A stretch of 6,403 nt of DNA from Pseudomonadota bacterium (GCA_023437755.1 JAEZFJ010000481.1:1-6403); one strand, 5' to 3'; positions 1-5,475 are shown, numbered from the stretch's first letter. Notes: generated from the sequence alone by a model not told the origin. Numbers and translations: made by a program.

Positions 1-16
1 TCCCTTCAACCCAATC

Positions 17-45
17 TTCACGCCGGCGTGCCTATCTGCTAGAGC
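17..45 (+). promoter_or_regulatory. Candidate sigma70-type promoter for hisB operon
   Basis: A -35-like hexamer TTCACG (17-22; four of six match TTGACA) lies 17 bases before a -10-like TAGAGC (40-45). The -10 sits in CTGCTAGAGCC, nearly the same as CTGCTATAGCC before dapB in this window. Transcription would start near 52 and give a very short leader of about 18 bases before the hisB ATG, leaving no room for a his leader-peptide attenuator. This is inferred from hexamers and spacing only. The upstream gene lies outside the window, so hisB could also be read from further upstream. Confidence 0.4.
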
Positions 46-69
46 CGCCCGCGTCCGGAGATAACCCTC

Positions 70-657
70 ATGCGTACCGCAAGCATCAGCCGCAAGACCA
101 ACGAGACCGCGATCGACGTCTCGATCAACCTCGACGGCACGGGCGTGCACACCATGGCGACGGGCGTCGGGTTCTTCGACCACATGCTCGACCAGCTGGC
201 GCGCCATTCGCTGGTCGACATGGAAGTGCGCTGCACCGGCGACCTCCACATCGACTTCCACCACACGGTGGAAGACGTGGGAATCGCACTCGGTCAGGCG
301 TTGAAACAGGCCTTGGGCGACAAGGCGGGCATCACTCGCTATGCCAGTTGCGACCTGCCGATGGACGGCACGCTGACCCGTGCCGCGGTTGACGTGTCCG
401 GCCGTGCCTTCCTGGTGTTCCGGGCCGAGTTCAGCCAGGCAAAGATCGGCGAGATCGACACCGAGCTGTTCCGCGAATTCTTCCAGGCCTTCGCGGTGAA
501 TGCCGGCATCACGCTGCACATCGAGAACTTCTACTTCGACAACAACCACCATCTGGCCGAGTCGATGTTCAAGGCTGTGGCCCGCGCCCTGCGGGAGGCG
601 GTGGAGATCGATCCGCGTGCGGGCGGTCGGGTGCCCTCGACCAAGGGCGCGCTCTGA
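70..657 (+). CDS. hisB: Imidazoleglycerol-phosphate dehydratase (HisB)
   Basis: This 195-residue cytoplasmic enzyme catalyses the sixth step of histidine synthesis, dehydrating imidazole glycerol phosphate to imidazole acetol phosphate. It is the monofunctional form: the length fits the dehydratase domain alone, with no histidinol-phosphatase domain as in E. coli HisB. The Mn-binding signatures are visible: FFDHML at 35-40, HHTVED at 64-69 and NNHHLAES at 158-165, plus a C-terminal PSTKGAL tail typical of the family. Residue 63, just before the first HH pair, is Phe where E. coli and Brucella have Asp, and the PMDG at 97-100 has Gly where E. coli has Glu. Both positions lie near conserved motifs but are not themselves the metal-binding histidines. 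The ATG at 70 has GGAG at 57-60. It is the first his gene in the window and is separated from the next by 138 bases containing a hairpin and a repeat. Confidence 0.97.
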   Translation: MRTASISRKTNETAIDVSINLDGTGVHTMATGVGFFDHMLDQLARHSLVDMEVRCTGDLHIDFHHTVEDVGIALGQALKQALGDKAGITRYASCDLPMDGTLTRAAVDVSGRAFLVFRAEFSQAKIGEIDTELFREFFQAFAVNAGITLHIENFYFDNNHHLAESMFKAVARALREAVEIDPRAGGRVPSTKGAL

Positions 658-680
658 GGCTGGAACATCCAGCCCTTTTG
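658..680 (+). terminator. Terminator-like hairpin directly after hisB
   Basis: A perfect 7-base stem, GGCTGGA (658-664) with TCCAGCC (668-674), closes a 3-base loop ACA and is followed by C and four T (676-679). It begins on the first base after the hisB stop codon. The shape is that of a short intrinsic terminator, though the T-run is weak, so partial termination or a 3'-end stabiliser is more likely than a full stop. The his genes downstream are on the same strand and no convincing promoter is visible between here and 796, which argues for read-through. Confidence 0.5.
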
Positions 681-702
681 CACTAAGTCACCGACGAACA
701 CT

Positions 703-777
703 GGTGTCACCTCGGCCTCGAGCCGGGGGCCATCCTGAGATCTCAAGATGGAGTCCCGCTGGCGCGGGAATGACATC
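703..777. repeat. REP-like palindromic intergenic repeat
   Basis: An imperfect inverted repeat of about 75 bases is centred on TGAGATCTCA (736-745). Each arm contains its own hairpin: CTCGGC/GCCGGG (711-716 with 722-727) and TCCCGC/GCGGGA (754-759 with 764-769). The outer ends TGTCA (705-709) and TGACA (771-775) mirror each other. The right half, with TCCCGC and GCGGGAATGACA, resembles dispersed intergenic palindromes common in many alphaproteobacterial genomes. Only one copy is present here, so its repeated nature is inferred from resemblance. It lies between hisB and the DUF2628 gene, about 9 bases before that gene's ribosome binding site. Confidence 0.6.
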
Positions 778-795
778 GTGGGTGTGGAGAGAGTT

Positions 796-1143
796 GTGAC
801 CCTTTACGCCATCTTCGATCCCGAGCCCGGTACTGCCGAGCTGCCGCGCGTGGTTCCGGAACGGTTCAGCTGGCTGGCCATGATGTTGCCGCCGCTCTAC
901 CTGCTGGCCCACCGGCTGTGGCTCGAAACGCTGGTCTGGCTGGTGACCACGGCCACCCTGGTCCTGCTTGCCCGCTACATCGGTGGCAGTGCCGCGTTCC
1001 TGATCTATGTCCTTGCCGCCATCTGGATCGGCCTGTCCGCCCCGGACTGGCGCCGCAGCAAGCTCGCCCGGCAGGGCTGGCGCTTCCGCGGCGTGCGCGT
1101 CGCCGCCTCCTCCGATCTGGCCCAACTGGAGGCGCTGCGATGA
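796..1143 (+). CDS. DUF2628 family small membrane protein
   Basis: This 115-residue protein begins MTLYAIFDPEPG and ends with a charged tail, the layout I recognise from the DUF2628 family found between hisB and hisH in many Hyphomicrobiales. Its function is unknown. A soluble N-terminal segment (1-24) with a PERFSW motif is followed by hydrophobic stretches at about 26-38, 41-60 and 65-82, then SAPDWRRSKLARQGWRFRGV (81-100) and an acidic/Ala-rich end, probably cytoplasmic. I chose the GTG at 796, preceded by GGAGAG (786-791), over the in-frame ATG at 748. The latter lies inside the palindromic repeat and would add residues encoded by repeat DNA. The stop overlaps the hisH start as ATGA, so the gene is translationally coupled to a histidine enzyme despite coding for a membrane protein. 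A role in histidine synthesis is not shown. Confidence 0.82.
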   Translation: MTLYAIFDPEPGTAELPRVVPERFSWLAMMLPPLYLLAHRLWLETLVWLVTTATLVLLARYIGGSAAFLIYVLAAIWIGLSAPDWRRSKLARQGWRFRGVRVAASSDLAQLEALR

Positions 1144-1790
1144 GCCTTGTCACCATCATCGACTATGGCGCCGGCAATCTCCACTCAGCCGCCAAGGCGT
1201 TCCAGCGCATGGCCGACGAGTTGGGCAATTCCACCGTGGAAGTGACGGCCGATCCGGAGCGCGTCCGCCTTGCCGACCGCATCATGCTGCCCGGGGTCGG
1301 CGCCTTCGCCGACTGCAAGGCCGGGCTCGATGCCGTGCCGGGCATGGTGGAGATGCTCGAGGAAAAGGTGATCCGCGGCGGCACGCCGTTTCTCGGGGTC
1401 TGTGTCGGCATGCAGTTGATGGCGACCGAGGGCCGCGAGAAGGCAGTGACGCCGGGTCTGGGCTGGATCAGGGGGGCAGTTGAACGTATTCGCCCCAACG
1501 CTCCGGGGCTCAAGATCCCCCACATGGGCTGGAACACACTGACCTTTACCCGGCCGCACCGGTTGTTGGAAGGCATCCCCGATGGGCCGGATGGACTGCA
1601 CGCTTATTTCGTCCACTCCTACCACCTGGTAACGGACGATCCGTCGACCTGCGTCGCCACCACCGAATATGGCGGCCCCGTCACGGCCTGTGTGGCGCGC
1701 GATAACCTGTTCGGTGCCCAGTTTCACCCCGAGAAGTCCCAGACCCTCGGACTGCGGCTGATCGGCAATTTCCTGAGGTGGACGCCGTGA
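1140..1790 (+). CDS. hisH: Imidazole glycerol phosphate synthase, glutaminase subunit (HisH)
   Basis: This 216-residue class I glutamine amidotransferase hydrolyses glutamine and passes ammonia to HisF in the cytoplasmic HisH-HisF synthase, the fifth step of histidine synthesis. The N-terminus IIDYGAGNLHSA (6-17) is typical. PGVGAF (51-56) carries the oxyanion strand, the nucleophile is Cys88 in GVCVGMQ, and the other triad members are His196 and Glu198 in QFHPEKS. All catalytic residues are intact and the length is normal. The ATG at 1140 has GGAGG at 1128-1132 and overlaps the stop of the preceding gene by 4 bases. The frame stays open upstream to 918, but that part overlaps the DUF2628 gene and is not family sequence. 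The gene is separated from its partner hisF by hisA and a small membrane gene. Confidence 0.97.
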   Translation: MSLVTIIDYGAGNLHSAAKAFQRMADELGNSTVEVTADPERVRLADRIMLPGVGAFADCKAGLDAVPGMVEMLEEKVIRGGTPFLGVCVGMQLMATEGREKAVTPGLGWIRGAVERIRPNAPGLKIPHMGWNTLTFTRPHRLLEGIPDGPDGLHAYFVHSYHLVTDDPSTCVATTEYGGPVTACVARDNLFGAQFHPEKSQTLGLRLIGNFLRWTP

Positions 1791-2518
1791 TTCTTTTTCC
1801 CGCCATCGACCTCAAGGACGGCCAGTGCGTCCGGCTCAAGCTGGGCGACATGGACCAGGCGACCGTGTTCAACGATGATCCCGCCGCCCAGGCGCGGAGC
1901 TTCGAGAGCCAGGGCTTCGAGTATCTCCACGTCGTCGACCTTAATGGCGCCTTTGCCGGCGCGAGCGTCAACGGGGCGGCGGTCGAGGCTATCCTGAGGA
2001 ACGTGAGCTTCCCGGTGCAGCTCGGCGGTGGCATTCGTACGCTGGCGCATATCGAATCGTGGCTCGACAAGGGTCTTGCCCGCGTCATCCTCGGCACGGT
2101 GGCGGTGCGCGATCCTGCGCTGGTCAAGGAAGCGGCCGCCAAATGGCCGGGGCAGGTGGCCGTCGGCATCGATGCTCGCAAAGGCATGGTGGCGGTGGAA
2201 GGCTGGGCCGAGACCTCCGAGCTGTCGGTGATCGAACTCGGCAAGCGCTTCGAGGGCGCCGGTGTTGCCGCCATCATCTATACCGATATCGACCGCGATG
2301 GCGTGCTGGCCGGGATCAACTGGGACGCAACGCTCGAGCTGGCCCGTGCCACCTCCATTCCCGTGATCGCCTCCGGGGGCCTCGCCTCCATGGCGGACAT
2401 CGAGCGGATGACGCAGCCGGATTACCGGGTGCTGGAAGGCGCCATCTCCGGCCGCGCCCTTTACGATGGCCGTATTGATTCACGTGAAGCACTTGCCATG
2501 CTGCGGGCGGCGGCGTGA
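1787..2518 (+). CDS. hisA: ProFAR isomerase (HisA)
   Basis: This 243-residue (beta/alpha)8-barrel enzyme, phosphoribosylformimino-5-aminoimidazole carboxamide ribotide isomerase, converts ProFAR to PRFAR, the substrate of HisF-HisH. The start ILFPAIDLKDGQ places the catalytic acid Asp8, and the second, Asp129, is in VGIDARKG. Phosphate-binding loops are seen at QLGGGIR (78-84) with LGT (102-104), and at IASGGLAS (194-201). YTDIDRDG (165-172) is the internal half-barrel repeat of the motif shared with HisF. I chose the GTG at 1787, which gives the standard N-terminus and overlaps the hisH stop as GTGA. GAGG at 1775-1778 serves it with 8 bases of spacing. A GTG at 1778 would add three residues and lacks a ribosome site of its own. 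Confidence 0.96.
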   Translation: MILFPAIDLKDGQCVRLKLGDMDQATVFNDDPAAQARSFESQGFEYLHVVDLNGAFAGASVNGAAVEAILRNVSFPVQLGGGIRTLAHIESWLDKGLARVILGTVAVRDPALVKEAAAKWPGQVAVGIDARKGMVAVEGWAETSELSVIELGKRFEGAGVAAIIYTDIDRDGVLAGINWDATLELARATSIPVIASGGLASMADIERMTQPDYRVLEGAISGRALYDGRIDSREALAMLRAAA

Positions 2519-2859
2519 GCACAGCGGCCCGCAAGCGTCGATTCCCTTGGGGCATCTACGCCATTGTTGCCGTTCTGGTGCTGGTCTTCGCCTTGTGGCC
2601 CCTGGCAGGGGTGGCCGTCAGCGGCTGGGTGGCGGAGAGTCACGGCTGCACCCTCAACGAAGCCTCCGTCCATCCCTGCGTGATCGGCGGCACCGACTGG
2701 GGCGGCGCGCTCTACACCTGGTTCGTGCTGGGCTGGTTCATGCTCGCGACCATTCCGCTCGGCGCCGGTGCTCTCCTGGTGCTGGTGGTCGTCGCTGCAA
2801 TTCACCGGCTCGCCTGGGGCCGCCACCAAAAACTTCATTCGCCCGAGTCCACCCCATGA
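2515..2859 (+). CDS. Small two-helix membrane protein, unknown function
   Basis: I do not recognise a named family for this 114-residue protein. A basic N-terminus (ARKRR, 5-9) precedes a hydrophobic helix at about 14-36. A hydrophilic loop at 37-65 holds two cysteines (Cys45 and Cys55) in SHGCTLNEASVHPC and then GGTDWG. A second long hydrophobic stretch spans about 66-97, and the tail is short and basic. The positive-inside rule puts both ends in the cytoplasm and the two-cysteine loop in the periplasm, where a disulfide is possible. It starts at a GTG overlapping the hisA stop (GTGA) and ends overlapping the hisF start (ATGA), so its frame is fixed on both sides and it is unlikely to be a spurious open frame. 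No strong ribosome site is visible, which suggests coupling to hisA translation. Confidence 0.8.
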   Translation: MSTAARKRRFPWGIYAIVAVLVLVFALWPLAGVAVSGWVAESHGCTLNEASVHPCVIGGTDWGGALYTWFVLGWFMLATIPLGAGALLVLVVVAAIHRLAWGRHQKLHSPESTP

Positions 2860-3653
2860 CCCTCAAGACCCGCCTCATCCCGTGCCTCGATGTCGCCGGC
2901 GGCCGCGTCGTCAAGGGCGTGCAGTTCGTCGACTTGGTAGATGCCGGTGATCCGGTGGAAGCCGCCATCGCCTATGACGCTGCCGGTGCGGACGAACTGA
3001 CCTTTCTCGACATCACTGCGAGCCACGAAGGTCGCGACACCATCTTCGACGTGGTGGCGCGCACGGCCGAGCACTGCTTCATGCCGGTGACGGTGGGCGG
3101 CGGGGTCAAGAGCATCGAAGACATCCGCAAGCTGCTGCTCGCCGGCGCCGACAAGGTCGCCATCAACTCGGCGGCGGTGAATGATCCGGACTTCATTTCG
3201 CGCGCCGCCGACAAGTTCGGCAATCAGTGCATTGTTGTCTCGGTCGATGCGCGGCAGCGGCTCGAAGAGCGCCCGGGCGGCGACAATCGCTCGGAATGGG
3301 AAATCTACACCCATGGCGGCCGGCGGGCGACGGGTCTCGACGCGGTCGAGTTCGCGGCGCGGATGGTCGAGCGCGGGGCAGGGGAGCTCCTAGTCACCTC
3401 CATGGATCGCGACGGCACCAAGTCCGGCTTCGACCTCAAGCTGACCCGCGCCATCGCCGACTCCGTGGAAGTGCCGGTGATTGCCTCGGGCGGCGTCGGC
3501 ACGCTGCAGCACCTGGTGGAGGGGGTGACGGAGGGTCATGCGAGCGCGGTTCTCGCCGCCTCGGTCTTCCACTTCGGCACCTTCACCATCCCGCAGGCCA
3601 AGCAATATCTGCGCGAGCATGGCGTTGCCGTGCGGATGGACAAGGCGGCCTAA
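2856..3653 (+). CDS. hisF: Imidazole glycerol phosphate synthase, cyclase subunit (HisF)
   Basis: This 265-residue (beta/alpha)8-barrel subunit uses ammonia from HisH to turn PRFAR into imidazole glycerol phosphate and AICAR. AICAR returns to purine synthesis. Catalytic Asp11 is in IPCLDVAGGRVVKG (8-21) and Asp131 in VSVDAR. Phosphate loops are VGGGVKS (80-86) and IASGGVG (209-215), and LLVTSMDRDGTKSG (178-191) is the conserved second-half strand. The loop at 133-148 is several residues longer than in E. coli, a length seen in alphaproteobacterial forms, and accounts for most of the modest extra length. The ATG at 2856 gives the family's standard MTLKTRLIPCLDV start and overlaps the preceding stop by 4 bases. 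Upstream open frame back to 2466 is coding for the small membrane gene in another frame. It has no strong ribosome site of its own. Confidence 0.97.
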   Translation: MTLKTRLIPCLDVAGGRVVKGVQFVDLVDAGDPVEAAIAYDAAGADELTFLDITASHEGRDTIFDVVARTAEHCFMPVTVGGGVKSIEDIRKLLLAGADKVAINSAAVNDPDFISRAADKFGNQCIVVSVDARQRLEERPGGDNRSEWEIYTHGGRRATGLDAVEFAARMVERGAGELLVTSMDRDGTKSGFDLKLTRAIADSVEVPVIASGGVGTLQHLVEGVTEGHASAVLAASVFHFGTFTIPQAKQYLREHGVAVRMDKAA

Positions 3654-3661
3654 GGTCTGGG

Positions 3662-3698
3662 GTGACGGCACCCGCGCTTTTGCCGTAGAGCTTTCACC
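3662..3698 (+). promoter_or_regulatory. Possible internal promoter or hairpin before hisE
   Basis: This stretch lies in the 60-base gap between hisF and hisE. GTGACG (3662-3667; four of six match TTGACA) precedes TAGAGC (3686-3691) by 18 bases. The -10 hexamer is identical to the one proposed for hisB. The same stretch can fold: CGGCA (3666-3670) pairs with TGCCG (3681-3685) and GGTGA (3661-3665) with TCACC (3694-3698), leaving an 8-base bulge. No T-run follows, so it is not a terminator. Either reading is weak on sequence alone. Confidence 0.22.
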
Positions 3699-3713
3699 AT
3701 CGGGGGCTGGTCA

Positions 3714-4031
3714 ATGACGCTTGAAGAACTTGAACAGCGGATCGCGACGCGCGCCGCGGCATCGCCGGAGGACAGCTATACCGCAAAGCTGATCGCGCGC
3801 GGCATCAACAAGGCCGCCCAGAAGCTCGGCGAAGAAGCGACCGAAGCGGTGATCGCCGCGGTGACCGCCGACCGCGCAGAACTGGTCAAGGAATCGGCCG
3901 ACGTGCTCTACCACCTGCTGGTGGTGCTCCGCGCTTCCGGCGTGCCGCTTGTCGAGGTCATGGCAGAGCTGGATGCGCGAACGGCTCAGTCGGGTCTTGC
4001 CGAAAAGGCCGCGCGAAAGGCTCAGCCGTGA
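3714..4031 (+). CDS. hisE: Phosphoribosyl-ATP pyrophosphatase (HisE)
   Basis: This 105-residue all-alpha enzyme of the MazG-like NTP pyrophosphatase superfamily hydrolyses phosphoribosyl-ATP to phosphoribosyl-AMP and pyrophosphate, the second step of histidine synthesis. It is the stand-alone form, not fused to HisI as in E. coli. PEDSYTAKL (18-26) and GINKAAQKLGEEATEAVIAA (30-49) are characteristic. Glu40, Glu41 and Glu44 with Glu60 and Asp63 of KESADVLYH (59-67) form the expected Mg site. The ATG at 3714 is preceded by a G-rich run (3702-3706). It is the only gene between DUF2628 and coaA that does not overlap its upstream neighbour. The last codons overlap the coaA start as GTGA. Confidence 0.95.
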   Translation: MTLEELEQRIATRAAASPEDSYTAKLIARGINKAAQKLGEEATEAVIAAVTADRAELVKESADVLYHLLVVLRASGVPLVEVMAELDARTAQSGLAEKAARKAQP

Positions 4032-4975
4032 CCTCGACCGGAACGCTCGAACCCTACCACACCTTCACCAAGGCCGAGTGGAGCAAGCTGCGCGACGGCC
4101 AGCCGATGACCCTGAACCAGGCCGACATCGAGCGCCTGCGGACGCTGTCCGACCCGATCTCGCTGGAAGAGGCGGAGGAGGTGTACCTGCCGCTGACGCG
4201 GCTCCTCTCCTACTATGTCGAGGCCGTCCAGGCCCTCCACAACGTCTCGACCCGCTTCCTCAACGCCCCCGACCACAAGGTGCCCTTCATCATCGGCGTC
4301 GCCGGCTCGGTTGCCGTGGGCAAGTCGACCACCGCCCGCATCCTGCAGGCGCTGCTGGCCCGCTGGCCCGCCAGCCCCAAGGTCGATCTCGTCACCACCG
4401 ACGGTTTTCTCTACCCCAATGCGGTGCTCGCCGAGCGCGGGCTGATGGAGCGCAAGGGCTTCCCGGAGAGCTATGATCGGCCCCGCTTCGTCCAGTTCCT
4501 GGCCGACATCAAGTCCGGCCATGGCGAGGTGCGGGTGCCGGTTTATTCGCACCTGGTCTACGACGTGGTCGCTGACGAAGAGGTGGTGATCGACCGCCCC
4601 GACATCCTCATCGTCGAAGGCCTCAACATCCTTCAGGCGGGCGAACTGCCGCGCACCGGCAACCCGATCCTGTTTGCGTCCGACTTCCTCGACTTTTCGG
4701 TCTATATCGACGCCGAGCCCGAGGACCTCGAGCGCTGGTTCATGGAGCGGTTCTTCCGGCTTCGCGAAACCGCCTTCCGTGACCCGACCTCCTTTTTCCG
4801 CCGCTTTGCCGAAATGAGCGAGTCCGAAGCCGGCGAGTTCGGCAAGCAGGTGTGGCGCAGCATCAACCTGCCCAATCTGCTCGACAACGTCCTGCCCACC
4901 CGCGGTCGCGCCGATCTGATCCTCAAGAAGGGCGGAAATCACCTGATCGAGGAAGTGCGGCTGCGGCGGGTCTAG
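4028..4975 (+). CDS. coaA: Type I pantothenate kinase (CoaA)
   Basis: This 315-residue P-loop kinase phosphorylates pantothenate with ATP, the first and usually controlling step of coenzyme A synthesis. The Walker A motif GVAGSVAVGKST spans 90-101 with Lys99. TTDGF (123-127) carries the probable catalytic Asp125, YDRPRF is at 149-154, PVYSHL (171-176) includes the His matching the CoA-feedback-linked His177 of E. coli, and VEGLN is at 196-200. Length and motif spacing match the E. coli enzyme almost exactly. The GTG at 4028 overlaps the hisE stop, with AAAGG at 4016-4020 as ribosome site. The hisE-coaA arrangement is a known alphaproteobacterial gene order and ties CoA supply to the his transcript. 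The 32 bases between this stop and the convergent VOC gene show no clear terminator hairpin. Confidence 0.97.
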   Translation: MTSTGTLEPYHTFTKAEWSKLRDGQPMTLNQADIERLRTLSDPISLEEAEEVYLPLTRLLSYYVEAVQALHNVSTRFLNAPDHKVPFIIGVAGSVAVGKSTTARILQALLARWPASPKVDLVTTDGFLYPNAVLAERGLMERKGFPESYDRPRFVQFLADIKSGHGEVRVPVYSHLVYDVVADEEVVIDRPDILIVEGLNILQAGELPRTGNPILFASDFLDFSVYIDAEPEDLERWFMERFFRLRETAFRDPTSFFRRFAEMSESEAGEFGKQVWRSINLPNLLDNVLPTRGRADLILKKGGNHLIEEVRLRRV

Positions 4976-5007
4976 CCGACACCCTGCAAGAAGCCGTACC
5001 CTCGCCG

Positions 5008-5358
5008 CTAGTACGTCCCCGGCTGCGGCTGGCTCAGGATGACCGTGTTGCCGTCGCTGTCGCGGAACTTGGCGGTCTTGAAGAAGTCCCCGACCGATTT
5101 CGACACCGGCATCAGTCCATGCAGCGCCAGGCGGCCGAGTTCTTCGGCGATATCGTCCACGATCAGCGTGAGCACCGCGGCACCGGCCCGATCGGCATCG
5201 GTGTGCACCTGAACCCAGCCGCCTCCGGGCAGCTTCCATTCGGCCACGTCCTTCATCGGGCGGGCGTCGGGTTCGCGGCCGAACAGGCGTTCGTAGAAGT
5301 CGCTGGCGTCGGCGATGTCTTCCACCGCGATGCCGGCAAGGGCATTGGTGATGGTCAT
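5008..5358 (-). CDS. VOC (glyoxalase-fold) family protein
   Basis: This 116-residue single-domain protein has the vicinal oxygen chelate pattern: a first strand and helix in NALAGIAVEDIADASDFYERLFGREPD (5-31), KLPGGGWVQVH (42-52) as a later strand, and a second half with VLTLIVDDIAEELGRL (62-77) and FRDSDGNTVILSQ (98-110). The position in the first strand where metal-dependent members carry His is Ala/Gly here, so metal binding and the reaction cannot be assigned. It resembles small VOC proteins of unknown substrate. The ATG at 5358 begins right at the fold, with GAGAGG only 2 bases upstream. An in-frame ATG at 5400 would add 14 residues of no recognisable structure and cannot be excluded. 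It is the only minus-strand gene here, convergent with coaA and divergent from dapB. Confidence 0.85.
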   Translation of the reverse strand: MTITNALAGIAVEDIADASDFYERLFGREPDARPMKDVAEWKLPGGGWVQVHTDADRAGAAVLTLIVDDIAEELGRLALHGLMPVSKSVGDFFKTAKFRDSDGNTVILSQPQPGTY

Positions 5359-5424
5359 GACCTCTCTGGGGCTGAGCCTCGGTTGGGCGAATCGTATCAT
5401 GTCCTGCGGCAAAGGCCATCGCGG

Positions 5425-5453
5425 TTGGCTGCGGCAAGCCGCGCTGCTATAGC
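5425..5453 (+). promoter_or_regulatory. Candidate sigma70-type promoter for dapB
   Basis: TTGGCT (5425-5430) and TATAGC (5448-5453) are separated by exactly 17 bases, a good sigma70 arrangement. The -10 lies in CTGCTATAGCC, closely matching the motif before hisB. The start point would fall near 5460, leaving a leader of about 16 bases before the dapB ATG, too short for a lysine riboswitch. A small inverted repeat (GGCT at 5427-5430 with AGCC at 5437-5440) overlaps the -35 and could be an operator, but it is short. Confidence 0.45.
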
Positions 5454-5475
5454 CGGAGCGAAACGGAGAGGTGGC

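Noticed and set aside
1..69. Histidine leader peptide or attenuator upstream of hisB
   Set aside because: There is no run of His codons or paired hairpins in the visible 69 bases, and the proposed leader is too short. Sequence further upstream is outside the window.
748..795. Longer DUF2628 reading frame starting at ATG 748
   Set aside because: The start lies inside the palindromic repeat and has no ribosome site. The family N-terminus and GGAGAG support GTG 796.
918..1139. N-terminal extension of the HisH frame to 918
   Set aside because: It overlaps the DUF2628 coding region in another frame, has no HisH similarity, and ATG 1140 has a GGAGG site and the standard N-terminus.
2466..2855. 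Possible fusion of extra sequence to HisF
   Set aside because: The frame is open only because of high GC. It is rich in Arg, Gly and Pro like a shadow frame, and HisF begins normally at 2856.
4976..5007. Bidirectional terminator between coaA and the VOC gene
   Set aside because: The 32 bases contain no stable inverted repeat or T-run that I can find.
4022..5437. 471-codon minus-strand open frame across coaA
   Set aside because: Antisense shadow of coaA and of the VOC gene in a different frame, with low-complexity composition and no family motifs.
4852..5475. Long N-terminal extension of DapB
   Set aside because: It overlaps the end of coaA and is antisense to the VOC gene. DapB starts with a good ribosome site at 5476 and normal family length from there.
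5454..5475. Lysine riboswitch upstream of dapB
   Set aside because: The leader after the proposed promoter is about 16 bases, far too short for this riboswitch class.
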